Origin: Populus alba
Lineage: Eukaryota; Streptophyta; Magnoliopsida; Malpighiales; Salicaceae
Direction of reading: 5' to 3'
NCBI RefSeq assembly: GCF_005239225.2
Contig: NC_133290.1
Coordinates: 14,020,204-14,084,203, forward strand
DNA length: 64,000 nucleotides
In this document: piece by piece, positions 36,169 through 47,955 of the stretch
Numbering within the stretch: the first letter of the stretch is position 1
How the letters are laid out: each line of letters starts with the position of its first letter
Program-made: the position numbers and the translations under genes
Notes under the pieces: generated by a model
Told to the model about the DNA's origin: nothing
Seen by the model: only the letters and a program-made list of their open reading frames with translations
The model's database searches: none

Positions 36169-37881
36169 TTAATTCTTCACAACTGAATCAGTTGCAGCTT
36201 CTGATGCTGGGAGGGGTGCTGCCTTGAGAATGATTTCCACATTGTCATGGACTCCTTGTAGCAACAACTCACCATCATATGTAAGAAATTTTCGCTTCTT
36301 TGCGGCTCTTAGTGTACCTACCAATGCCTCAAATATGTTTGCACACCTATCGTCATTGAACAACACACCAAAGGTAACCTACAAAGCAGAAAAACAAAGT
36401 TTTTGGTAGGGAAAAATGATAACAAAACAGCATGTTAAGATCTTGTTATAGGAATAGGTGATACAACTTCCAACTTCCAACTTCCTAGGTCTGGTTTCTT
36501 GAGATTCATGAGCATGCCTGTTCACACGGACTGGTGCATGCAATCAGATGATTTAGTTCCTTGAGTATATCAAGAAAAAAGATAGCGATGTCCATTACAG
36601 AGTGAAGATATCTAATACTAACAATTTGAACCTTGTCTTGTATGGATTAATGGATGGTGAATACCTAACTAGTAAGTTGTATGCAATGCATCATGTTTTT
36701 CCTCGAGCATGATCAAACTTTTGTGACCTGGAGAACATCTTCAAGAATTGACACAGGTAAGGAATCATAATGCAGCAGTTATCCACCTGAGGTATGCTGT
36801 ATTTTTTTTAGACAACTGATTTGGTTTTTGTGAAGCATTTTGTAATGTTGAAAACGAGCAGGCATATAAAGCAAGAGAGCAAGGATGCAGGGGACCACCT
36901 CTAGGGCAGTTTCTCTTTTGCAAATACCTGAGTTGTAATTATGAAACAAGCAGAAATCATAGATTAGTTGAACTCCGATATGTATCACTTGTAATATTGA
37001 GTATATGACAATTTTATTTAATCTTCTCCTTTTCCTGTCACCCTCTAACTCCATTAGCTATGCTTTTGAATATTGAGCATGCTACTGCTACAATAAACTT
37101 GAAATGCATCAGCAACAGATCATTTTCCAGGTGCTCGACTAGTTCAGAATGTTTGAAAATCAGATTCGAAACATCCTAGATCTTCAAAACTAAAAAGGCA
37201 ATAAAATTTGAATAGCCAAAGAGTCGCTAGAATATCAACCCCAGTGACAATCAACGAGATAAAAACATCATGTCATTTAAGGAGAAAACCTGCTTCTGGC
37301 ATGACAAGGGATCCCTCAAAGGACTCGAGTAGCTAAAAATAGACCCAAGATTTTTAAGAAAGCTGTTGTTGATCAGAAATGCTAAAGTTAATCATAGTCT
37401 TGAAGTGGTGGAGAGGTGAGAGACACTAGATCTAAAGAAATTTGCAGAAACTGCAAACTGTTCGATGTGTTTGCTGCCTGTAACCGTTGTTCAAGGACCA
37501 GAAAACTCTGTATTGTGGGCTCCTTCAAAAATAATCTTCAAAGGGCATAAACTTAACCACCAAACCGTTGACCTTTACATCCTGCAACTTGTGCATATAT
37601 GATAATGGAACAGAAGAGCCAACGTGGAAGGAAGAACAAGAAGCAGCAGCAGCTAGATCTAAGTTTTACGAACAAACTCAACAAGAAAATGGATGACAGA
37701 TCCAGTGCATGGAGATCCGGATCATAGCATTTTCAAAGAAATCATATGCTTAAATTCCAGAAAAAAAAAAAATATAATGAAACTGTACACGTAAATTTAC
37801 CTTGTAGGAGCCATCAGGCTGGACCTTGCCAAGCCTTTGGATTTCTTCTTTGAGTCTTTCAACCTCTTCTTCAACATTCAT
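36169..37881 (-). CDS. Costars-family protein (ABRACL homologue)
   Basis: Small Costars-domain protein, related to the C-terminus of STARS. In other eukaryotes it affects actin dynamics and cell motility; the role in plants is unclear. Two exons, 37881-37801 and 36378-36169, encode 96 aa, the family length, separated by an intron of about 1.4 kb. The start MNVEEEVERLKEEI and the core VTFGVLFNDDRCANIFEALV, GTLRAAKKRK and GELLLQGVHDNVEI are strongly conserved. The C-terminal tail (APLPASEAATDSVVKN) is variable between species. The ATG at 37881 follows a CT-rich leader. A small cytosolic protein is expected. Confidence 0.92.
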
Positions 37882-39821
37882 GGTTTCTCTCTTTCTCTCT
37901 TCTCTTCTTTTTTCCTTTGAGATATCTTCTCTCCTGGCAGTTTCTTATCCAAGTTTCGGAATTTGGAGGAAAGTGTTTTATGCGTTTATTTTACACTTCC
38001 CCATAAAATAGCATTTTTGGGTTCGATGAAAAGACCAATCCAGCTGTATTATTACAGGTATCCTTAAAAAAAAAAAAAAAAAATCCTGAATTAAAAAAAT
38101 TATTAACTAAATTAAAATTTTATTTGTTTTTATGTTTTAAAAGTATTTAAAAAAATTATATTTTTATTTATATTAAATTAACATCCTTTTTATATTTTTA
38201 AATTATTTTAATGAGCTGATATTAAAAATAATTTTCAAAAAATAAAAAATTATTATTTTAATATATTTTTAAATGAAAACACTAGCTAATTATAAAATTG
38301 AATTAATATTGCATATTAAATTAGTGACATTGTTGATTTAATTAAATCTAACAAATTAATATCAAAGATTTTATTTAAAAAGGGAACAAAATTATATTGT
38401 TTTTATATAAAAAAAAATGATTTAATTATCTAATTATACTTTAATTGTGTGAAAATTGGCAAAATAAAAGCGCTGGAAGGATGATATCATTTTTTAAGAT
38501 AAAAATATGATCTCATCTTAAAAAAAAAAAAAAAAAAAACCAAGAAGTGTGCTAGTGATTATTACATATACTCATTGCATGTTCCTCAATCATTTCAGAC
38601 ACACATAGTTTTAAATTATTTTAAAGAAAATATAATTTATTACTTTGTTTCAAAATAAACCTAAACTATCATTTTACGGGGGGGAATCAAGCAATCAAAA
38701 TATACAAAAATAAATATAAAATATTATGCATCACAAGGATGATAGGGTTTTCCTCAACCTTAACCCCCATTAACACACTTTTCAAATAAAATTAATTACA
38801 AACTAATTGCATTTCACTGTTTACAAGTGCTTCTAATTTTTTCCTAATGTTGAAGATATCACTATTAATGGCATGTTATATAATTAAACTTCTTAGTTAA
38901 AAAAAAAAATCCATCCTTCCATAAACCCTTTGATTTTCCTTATTTTTGTTTTTATAGTCCATTTTTTCTTATTATTATTTTTTTCTCATTTTATTTTAAT
39001 TGCAATTTAAATATCTAGCATGGTGATGATAGGCTAGGGAAGAAAAAAAATTGAAAAACTGATTAAATTGAAAAAAAATAAAAAACAATAATTGGAAAAA
39101 TCAATTAAAATTTTAAAAAAACCAACCGTTTCGGTTTTATAAGCCTGAAACAAAAAAAAACGAACTGAAACCAAACCGAAAAAAAACGAGCTAAACTAAG
39201 AAAACTAAGTCAAACTGGTTTGAACCGGGTTTTGTCCTAAAAATTAAACCGAACCGAAACCGATCGGTTTGGACTGATTTTAATTTTTTTTAAAAAATTA
39301 ATTTGGTTATTTTAAAAAAAAACCCGAATTGAAATAGAAATAATATGGACAATAGTTACATCTCTTGATCCTAAAAGATGTTCAACTATTTTTTTTTATA
39401 ACCATTCTTTTAGATATATAAAAAAGTTATAGGTAAATTATACTTTTAATAAAATGTTTTAAATAGGCAATAATTATCATATTTCTTCCTATTAAAATAA
39501 ATAATAACTATTTTTTAGATGAAGTTTGATTACGCGAGGCGATAAAAAAGGAGACAGTAGGATGAAAGTAGATATATTTTATATTTTATATTTTAAAAGT
39601 ATGTAATTTACTTCAAAATAATTCAAAAAACAGATTCATTTATATATTTTTTGTATCGAAAGTATATTATATTTAACTTGAATTTTTTGGACTTTATCCA
39701 TAACGAATATCCAACAAGCCCAAAATTCAATAAATTAGGAGAAATATCTCTTTTTATTTAGTTTTTAATCCCTGAGCATAAAAACTGGCTTCCTGAAATG
39801 GCTAGACAGATGTTTATACAT
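37882..39821. other. AT-rich intergenic spacer
   Basis: Costars promoter region at the left. It contains a family-A copy at about 38125-38285 (minus) and the CCGAACCGAAAC-type repeat at about 39115-39330 (AAACCGAACCGAAACCGA). No gene seen. Confidence 0.45.
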
Positions 39822-39995
39822 GTGATAAAAATTATTTTTTAAAATATTTTTTATTTAAAAATATATTAAAATAATATTTTATAAAAAATTTATTTTTAAT
39901 ATAGACACATTAAAATAATATAAAAAATTAATTTAAAATAAAAAATTCAAATTTTAACAAAAAAAAAACAAGGTAAAACTCAATACCAAACAACC
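39822..39995 (+). repeat. AT-rich MITE-like element, family A
   Basis: Core TTTAAAAATATATTAAAATA followed by TTTATTTTTAATATAGACAC. It lies immediately before SINE copy 2, the same arrangement as at 26650-26846. Confidence 0.5.
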
Positions 39996-40014
39996 CGTGA
40001 AAGTAAAAAAGAAG

Positions 40015-40221
40015 TACTTGAGGTCTTGACCCAGCGGTTGAAGGGACTTGTTCCTTTCCTCTGCATCCTAGGTTCAAACCTCGTTGTGCACGCCTGTCAC
40101 CCCCGCGGTGCCTTACATGTTCACTGGGTTTGCAGGATGTTCAGTGAGCCGTGGGATTAGTCGTGGTGCACGCAAGCTGGTCCGGACACCTACGTAAATA
40201 AAAAAAAAAAAAAAAAAAAAA
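40015..40221 (+). mobile_element. tRNA-derived SINE, copy 2
   Basis: Nearly the same as the body at 26846-27074: both share CAGCGGTTGAAGGGA-type head, CCTCTGCATCCT, TTCAAACCTC, CTGTCACCCCCGCGGT, TTCACTGGGTTTGCA and CCGGACACC in order. This copy ends in a poly-A tail of about 20 bp. A target-site duplication is not obvious. Confidence 0.8.
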
Positions 40222-40379
40222 CTCAAGTAGTGGCGCGTTCCACATACGAAGAGGAAGAATCCTTCTTATCCAGAATATCAACACAGACATCAATCTCAGA
40301 TGATAGAAAGAGCAGTCCCAATTTCTATTCTTCCAATCTTTAACCTCCACGACAATTTAACCATTTATTTTGGCTTGCA

Positions 40380-40800
40380 ATACTACGTTTCAAATAATAT
40401 TTTATGAAAAATTATTTTTTTAATTTAATTTTTTTTAAAATTTTTTTAAATTATTATAATGTACTGATATTAAACAATAATTTTTTAAAATATTAAAAAA
40501 TATTATTTTAAAATTTTTTTAAATAAAAAATATTTTAAATAAACAATCACAATCACATTTTTAAATATCTTAAAAACTCATTGTTATTAAACTCAATCTT
40601 GATCGAGACGCAACCAATCTTGTGATTACTTTTCAAAGTATATTTTACTCGGAAATACATCAAAATAATATTTTTTTATTTTATAAAAATTATTTTTATA
40701 TCAGTATATTAAAATTATATGAAAACACAAAAAAAAAAAAATTAATTTGAGATAAAAAAAATTTAAATTTTTTTTAAAATACAAAAATAAATAATAACTT
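40380..40800. repeat. Two AT-rich MITE-like elements in opposite orientation, family A
   Basis: A minus-orientation copy lies at about 40380-40555 and a plus-orientation copy at about 40628-40800 (AAAGTATATTTTACTCGGAA, then ACATCAAAATAATATTT). The pair is head to head with about 70 bp between. Confidence 0.5.
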
Positions 40801-41214
40801 GTTATCCTGGTAAGCTTGCCATTGAAATTTTAATATTTTTTTAAACATTACATATTAATTTTTTAAAATTTACTTTATTAACTCATATCAATAGTCTTCC
40901 GTGGCCCATATCTTAGTGAGGTTAACTTTCAAATTAGCTGACCTGTCATTGACTAAACATTGAATGGGTGGAATGTAACTAGAGGGATTTGTCTCTCTCT
41001 ATCACACAATTTAATTAGGGTTATAGGATTTCAGTAATTAGAGAGAAAATAGATAAGAAGGAAAAATATTAGAGAGGAAATAAATAAGAGATACAAAGAT
41101 ATACCTTTTTTTTTGGCAAGCACGCAATACCCAATCATTTCTTGACGCGTGTCATTAAAGTCCACCAAACCTCCATGTCTCTTCGTTATATTGTAAGGGA
41201 AACCACAGGAGTGT

Positions 41215-41512
41215 ACCTAATATATCACTTATTCTCAATCAAGTCCAGAAGAAAAACATTTCATCGATCAGGTCCTAGAGTTTCATAAATTTTCATTTAG
41301 ATCATTTTCTAAATTTATGTTATCTTTCACTCAATTTTCTTTACCAAAACAGCGTAATTTTAATTCATAAAGTATCGAAGTATATGGAAAGACTAAAGAA
41401 AATTAATATAAGGACTCAATTGAGATGTGTGTGAAACATCAGGGACCCAATTGACAAAGTATTTTGTTATGGGAGTTAATTGTGAAAAGTTTTATATATT
41501 AGGAACTAGATT
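41215..41512. repeat. MITE-like element with imperfect terminal inverted repeats
   Basis: The left end begins CCTAATATATCAC and the right end, read on the other strand, begins CCTAATATATAAAAC; the similarity extends about 30 bp with gaps (CAATCAAGTCC vs CAATTAACTCC). The length is about 300 bp and there is no ORF. Confidence 0.45.
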
Positions 41513-41518
41513 AGGTTT

Positions 41519-41632
41519 TTTTTTAAAAAATACTTTTTTAAAATATTGATCGAAGGTTTTAATATTTTAATGTTAAAAATAAAATTTAAAAATTTTAAAA
41601 GTAGTATTTTAATATTTTTTAAAATAAAAAAT
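41519..41632 (-). repeat. AT-rich MITE-like element, family A, partial
   Basis: Minus-orientation fragment (TATTTTAATGTTAAAAATAA, then AGTAGTATTTTAATATTTTT). It lies about 350 bp upstream of the first GATA gene. Confidence 0.45.
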
Positions 41633-41967
41633 GTGAAAAGATTTTTTCTCCCCTAAAATCACTCACTCTTGTCCTAGTGGCCACTAGTTCATAGTGGCAC
41701 AAAACCGTAATTACCATAATTTCAATGCCCCATTTCCCATCCCTAATCTCTTTCACATATTGTCTCTCTTGCATTTTCTTCTCTTCATCCAAACACGCTG
41801 AACCCAATTTTAACCCCCAAATTCTAGGTTTTCTCTCCATTAAAGATCATAACTTTATTACATTATTCGATAGATTTCTAGTTTCCCTATATTGGGTTGT
41901 TTTTACTTTTTGAAAATTTTATTTAGAAGCCCTATTTTGTTGGCGTTTTTTCTTAAACCAGCATTAA

Positions 41968-42027
41968 ATGCAAAAAGGATGCCTAATTCCAATGGGCAAG
42001 CAGCAGCAGCAGTGCCAGTACAAATGA
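41968..42027 (+). CDS. Upstream ORF overlapping the GATA start
   Basis: An ATG 11 nt before the GATA start, in a different frame, opens a 19-codon ORF ending with TGA at 42025-42027, past the main ATG. If the leader includes it, scanning ribosomes would meet it first. Its peptide shows no conservation that I can judge. Function is inferred only. Confidence 0.3.
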   Translation: MQKGCLIPMGKQQQQCQYK

Positions 42028-44586
42028 ATCATATAGAAGCCCAATTAGTAGATGAGGAGGATGGGGATAACAATAATATTGCTGGTGGAGGAGAGGAGTC
42101 AATAGATAACACCAACAGCATTCAATTTGAAGATGGTGGTTGTAGTGGTGTTGTTGGGGAGGCTGTAGCAGCAAGTGATATGTATGTTAATACTAATGGT
42201 GGTGGTGGGGCTGATTATGGTTTAGTGACTGCAAACAATGACCAACTCACTCTGTCTTTTCAGGGTGAAGTTTATGTTTTTGATGCTGTCGCTCCTGACA
42301 AGGTTAGTCCTTGTGTTTGTTTTGAATTTAATTCTCCAGATAAGATTTCGGTTTTGTTTTTTGGTAGGATTTAGTATCTGGGTTTTGGTTACTTTTGTTA
42401 CCTCTGATTTGGTTTTGGTTGGAATAGGTGAATTTTGGGGGTTCTTGTATTATGGGTTTAATGCTTAGTTTACTTGAGAAGGTTTGGTTTTGTGAAATTT
42501 GTGATCTTTTTGTTTTTTGTATTGATGTGAAATCAAATCGGTATCTTTAAATTTTGGTTTCTACATCAGGCTTTAGCCATGATAGGGTTTTAAGTTTACA
42601 AAGGCTTTCATATTCTGTATCAATGTGTTTCAATGTTCGGGGTTGAAATGTAGTGTGAACATTCAAGTAGTTGACTCTAGTGCTTCTGTGACTGCAGAAT
42701 AGGAGTAGTGTGTTTGCCAATTTATATTTATGAAATTTAATAAATGTTGACTTTGAAGTTGATTTGTCAATGAAAGCAAACTGGACATGTAATTCAGGGT
42801 TAAAATGTGGTGATTTTTACAGGTGCAGGCAGTGTTGTTGCTTTTGGGTGGCTATGAAATCCCTTCTGGCATTCCCGCCATGGGGACTGTCCCTATTAAC
42901 CAAAGGACGCCCAATCATGTAAGTCCTCTTGCAATCCATTTTATATATTTATTGATGCGGTGCTGCTTTATCCTTACCTTCATGTTACCTAGGGCATCTA
43001 TGACTTGTCTGGAACTGGAAGGTCAATTCAACCTCACAGAGCTGCTTCATTAAGCCGGTTCAGGGAGAAGAGAAAAGAGCGGTGCTTTGACAAGAAAATT
43101 CGTTACACTGTGCGGAAGGAAGTTGCTCTCAGGTATTATCAGCATGCTTTTCTGATTCCATGCCTTATAGGAGAGACTCGTCTAGTTTTAATGGAAATCA
43201 TCACTTGAAGTTAAATGTGGAATCAGACACCACCTGAAGCTCTATCTCTCTCTGTAATTTTGTTTACTTGCTTGGTGAGGTTTCTCAAGTGTTTGCCATT
43301 ATATCTTTCTTCTAATATATTAGCCACTGTCAGGATGCAGCGTAAGAAGGGTCAGTTTACTTCATCCAAGGCTAATTCTGATGAAGGGGGCTCGGCTTCA
43401 TCTGGCTGCAGTGGAATGCAGGGTTCCGGACAAGATGAGACCATGCTGGAAACTTTGTGAGTCTTGATTCTTTTCTTTAACATTGTGTCATTTCCATAAA
43501 AATGGTGAAAATACTGTGAGAATAGACTTTTTTCCCGATGCTTTGCGCAGATGTAATCATTGTGGAATTAGCTCAAAGTCCACTCCAATGATGCGTCGTG
43601 GTCCAAGTGGTCCAAGAACTCTTTGTAATGCATGTGGACTTAAGTGGGCCAACAAGGTGTGTAAATTTCTTGGTGTCCTCTGACATTAACTTGTGAACTT
43701 ACTGCAGGTTGAGCCATGTTGATTGCAGTTACTGCATCCTTGTTTAATTTATGTGATATATTTGGCCTAGATTTTATCATAAAACTACATAAAATGTGTT
43801 CATGGGCATTTATGTCAGGTTATCCGTGCAGGTTATTGTCATTTATCAGGTTTCTGGCCTGCCTTTTGCCTTTTTTGACATCTCTTTTTGGCCAAGTTAC
43901 AATGAATACTGCGTCCTGGGTACCATGTCTCTTTCTCATGCTGTTATCAGCTTACCCTAAAGTCTAGGTTAAAGTGTTAGATTCGGGTATCTGACTGATC
44001 AGGTTTCATGCCTGATGATCTGGGTAAATTGATGCTCAACATCTTATTAACGAATTGATGCCATACAATCTTGAATCACTCCTCCTTGATGGACGCCATA
44101 CAATCTTGAATCACTCCTCCTTGATGGACTCCATACAATCTTGAATTCATAAACCATTCATGTAAAGGCATGGCAACTGACTTTAAAAAATAATGGGCAG
44201 TAGTTATTGTTGTCATCTCACTTGGGAAGTGTGGGTTTTGCAGGGTGTTTTAAGAAACCTTTCAAAGGTTCCAATCCTGAGTATTCAGCAATCTTCTATG
44301 AAGACAGTTGCACAGGTGCATGCCTTTGGAAAATATGCACTTTCTCATTCATTGAAGTCCTTTTTTGTTATCGTGTGGGGGCGAGATATTCTTTGAAGCA
44401 AATCTTGTATTTTTCTATTCCATTTTTTTATCGTTGCTGGTCGGTACATATTCCGTGTCGCTCATGCTGGATTTTATGTTTCCTTTGAAGGTTAATGGTG
44501 AAGCTAACAATTCTGATGCCATAACTGCGGCTGCAGACATAGTCTCGCCTAATGGTGATAACTCCACTTTGGCTACTGAAACATGA
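41979..44586 (+). CDS. TIFY-CCT-GATA transcription factor, gene 1
   Basis: Nuclear transcription factor of the ZML/GATA24-25-28 group. Seven exons: 41979-42302, 42823-42918, 42993-43132, 43334-43456, 43551-43656, 44244-44315 and 44491-44586, giving 318 aa, close to Arabidopsis relatives (about 300). Domains: TIFY motif [11 protein letters not shown] (91-101), CCT domain (about 157-195, [20 protein letters not shown]), and a GATA zinc finger C-x2-C-x20-C-x2-C with Cys229, 232, 253 and 256. The frame is open upstream of 41979 but has no earlier in-frame ATG. Intron 5 contains a 35-bp tandem repeat. A tandem paralogue starts 3.4 kb downstream on the same strand. In the family the TIFY motif mediates protein contacts and the zinc finger binds GATC/GATA-like sites; the targets here are unknown. 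Confidence 0.92.
44061..44146 (+). repeat. 35-bp tandem repeat in intron 5 of GATA gene 1
   Basis: Two full units (44061-44095, 44096-44130) and a partial third (44131-44146), each beginning CCATACAATCTTGAAT. The units are nearly identical, so the array is young. It lies about 100 bp before exon 6. Confidence 0.85.
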
Positions 44587-46740
44587 GATAGTTGTTTCTC
44601 TTGAAGCGATTGGCATTTTCTGTTAGAAAACAGATGCCAAACAGCCCAATAACTTGTGAAATAACATTCAGCTACGCTCAGACCAATTGTACAAATGATT
44701 CAGCACCCTTGTCATATGTACAGATTGTTTTTTAACGTGCTATAGTTGTAACCTGCAAGTATGTAGGCAACCCCAAATAAATTGGAATGGAGGCGTTAAT
44801 TGAGTTGAGATCTTGTAAATGAAGCTCGAAGATCAATTTAGAAATGTCATTCTTGGTTCATTTCAAACCATGTGCATTGAGAACAAGCAGGAAATATTCC
44901 TTGTATTCGTCTTCCAACAAGAAGAGGACATCACATATTTTTGCAGGATGGATGTAGCTTGCAGAGTAAACAACCTGTGTATGGAAATTGGAAGGGACGA
45001 ATTCAAATCCAGTTTTTGTTCTGGAGGAGGATCCAAATCAGGGCTCTCGCGTTCCTAGCAATTTGACTTTGAGTTCCTTACTGCTAGACCAGTGCTGCCA
45101 ATTTGTCTTTCATTTTTAATCCAGGCATTTGACTGCAAGCAGCCTTCTAACATTGTTTATTAGTTGAAGTTTGCAACTCAAACGTTAGCTGCAATATTGT
45201 TATGTCGTAGGGACTCTGATTGATAGAATCCGGAGTTTAAGGAGCATGTTTTACTTTTGATAAGCCAGACTTTAAGGAGCCTTGTCTGCTTATGATGCGA
45301 TGTCTCTCTATAGATTACAGAGAAGTTTATGTTTTACGCTCCCTCTTTCTTTCTTCTTCAACGAGAGCTTGTTCTTAGCTCTTTGCATGCATCCAACCGA
45401 CTAGCTTAATCATTTTTATCAAATAATAATAATAATAAGTCCCATATCAAGGTTCTTTTTAATTCAATTTATGTATTAATTGAACTTAAATTTAAAAAAA
45501 AAAACGATTTTAAAATAGCTTTTGATTATGGAAATTATCTATGGTTGCTCAAACAGTAATTAATGATTTTTTGTCCGACTAATATAATGGTATTAATTAA
45601 AGCTTGAGCACCATAAAAGAGAATATATTATATTATTTTATTTTTTTAAAAAATAAAAATTCATTTATTTTTTTAACCGAACAAGAGATTCCATCAAATA
45701 TAGACCATTAGTGGTGAGATATGGTCGCACCTGACTAAAAGTTGGAGAGCATTAGGTGAGATGTGATTGAATGCTGTGGCTGATGACAGAATTTTGAAAC
45801 TTAGGGTAAAAAATTAATGCATGCGTGCATGCATGCATCGATTTTTGATGATTTTGTTGACTCGACATGAGTTACCAACTAAAGAACATTGTATTTTATC
45901 GTGTCATGGAACCGCATTTTAACTTAAATTATCTAGTGTTTTGTTTTATGTTGGTGTATGAATATAGTCAAATATATTTGTTTTTTAATATATTATTCAA
46001 ATGTCTTTTAGACATGGGTCCATTAGTTTTTAATATAATTTATTTAAATAAAAATATATTTTATACATGAATTTGTTAAATTTAAAAAAACAACAAATCA
46101 TAAAAAAATACTTTATGGGTCAATTTTTTGTCTAAAAATATACCTCACGCGGCAATTCAACTTTATTAGACTTGGTTTTTTTTTATCATTTATTCACTCA
46201 TGTTTTGTCTATAATTAATTTATCCCACGAACCCAAGAGATTAGCTTTTAGAGATGACTAAACATTAAACTAGCTTAAGGAAAAATATACTCTTATTTAT
46301 AAAAAGAATGGTGACTTAAAAAAATCTAAAATTATTATTATTATGGAGGCCTGTCTAAATATAAAAAATTTCATATTGTTCAAGCGGTAACTTGTAATGT
46401 TTTACTAGTTATTTAATGAAACTTATTTTAAATAAAGAGAAAGATGCAATTATTGTTATATATTTCTATCCAAATATAAAAAAAATTATGGTACTTAAGT
46501 TAAAAATAAAAAAATAAAATTTATGAAATTTTCTTTTATTTATATCTATTTATTTTTATCAAGCAAGCTTCGTTGGGTAAATGAACGGTGATTCGTCGTG
46601 GAGATTGTTCCTGAAAAATTACGTGACACGCGTCCTCTTCTTCACGCGATTCTTCTACTGCCCGGGCCCCTCATGTTAGCGGCCCTGATATTATCTCTCT
46701 GATCTGTTGACAAAAGAGGGAAAAACAACGGAAAAAGGAT
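44587..46740. other. Spacer between the two GATA genes
   Basis: 3' UTR of GATA gene 1 at the left, then the SINE-like segment listed separately. At about 45817-45839 overlapping GCATGC and CATGCATG strings form a cluster of RY-type elements. The rest is AT-rich and shows no gene. Confidence 0.45.
44940..45105 (-). mobile_element. Possible SINE of a second family
   Basis: On the minus strand, GCACTGGTCTAGCAGTAAGG (ending near 45077) resembles a pol III A box and TGATTTGGATCC (45040-45029) a decayed B box, about 37 bp apart. A second TTTGAATTCG lies further on. Only one copy is in the window and the 3' tail and target duplication are not clear, so this is tentative. Confidence 0.3.
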
Positions 46741-47784
46741 AACTACAAATCAGTCCCCAAACAATGTTACGGATCTCAAATGAGTTTCCAAATATACAAA
46801 TGTAGCAATTGTCTTATCCAAACACCACTAATATAACAACCAAGTCCCCTGGAAAATTTCAATAAATAATAATAATAAATAAATGAATTATATTGAATTT
46901 CTTGGTACACGTGATTAAATCTTGAGCTCCAAGAAAATGAATTATAACGGTTTAAAATTATATTTCAGCATGTATTAATAATTTTAAAAATTATACAACA
47001 TCTTTAAAGTTATATTTCACCATTTCCTTTTTGGAAGTGGAGAATTAAATTCTAGCAACCCAACTTATAAATACAATTTTAAAATATTTAATCTTGTTAG
47101 AATTACATATGATTTTAAAAAATAAAATTGAAAGATGAATTTTTATGCTATATTGAATTGTATAAAACAATACACATACATTCACAAGATTTAGGTATAT
47201 AAATGAAAAGAGATTTTTTCATAAAGACAAAAAGGATGATGGTTAGATTTTGGATTATAAAAATAAAAGTCAAATTATAAAATAATATTCAGTTAAGTCC
47301 TGCTGTATATAATAAAAATGGCTACTTTAAAAACAATTCTTTGATATTTCTTATATGTTGTGTGTTTGTTAATATGATGTAGGGTGTTTTTATAAAAATA
47401 ATTTTTTTTTCTGATTGTTTAAAAATATTTTTTACTTAAAAATACTTTAAAATAATATATTTTTTAAAATTTATTTTGGCATCAACATATTTAATTTATT
47501 AAAAAACATTAAAAAAAATAATTAAAAAAAATCTTAAATTTTACAAAAAATACGGTTGCACTGCATAAACAAATGATGCCTATACGAGCTGTTTTGAAGA
47601 AAATCAACAGTGCGTTACCAAACATTTATAAAACTGCAATTAGAGCCAAAAAAAACTTTTTTTCAAAGCCCTAATAGAATAATATTATAAAAACCAATGG
47701 TTTGATGGTAAAACGCACAATAAAGTGTAATATAACAACTAATATGAAATATCTATAATAATCGAGGGACTGATTTGTACAGTT
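46741..47784. mobile_element. MITE/non-autonomous DNA element, family B, long copy
   Basis: Left end AACTACAAATCAGTCCCC; right end, on the opposite strand, AACTGTACAAATCAGTCCC: imperfect terminal inverted repeats. About 1.04 kb with no transposase ORF. A family-A element (about 47385-47580) is nested inside. A 0.4-kb relative with the same termini and subterminal GTTTGATGGTA and GAAATATCTAT phrases lies at 61810-62213. The right end lies about 170 bp before the start of GATA gene 2. Confidence 0.6.
47385..47580 (+). repeat. AT-rich family-A element nested in family B
   Basis: Core TTTTTTACTTAAAAATACTT, then TTTTGGCATCAACATATTTA. It lies wholly inside the family-B element, so it is the younger insertion. 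Confidence 0.45.
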
Positions 47785-47955
47785 CCAAAGAAAACTCAAG
47801 AGTGAAAAATAAAAAGCAATAAAAAATGGATCTGTAATAACGAAAATAGTTTTCTTTGCTTCCTAGTAGTAGCTACTAGCTAGTTTACTATTTCATAGCT
47901 ACAAATTTCTATTCATAAAGAGAGGGAGGGAGAGGGGGACTTTATTTTAGTGGGG

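Noticed and set aside
45817..45839. RY-element (CATGCATG) cluster as a seed-specific promoter
   Set aside because: It is more than 2 kb from the nearest start and is equally explained as a short GCAT microsatellite.
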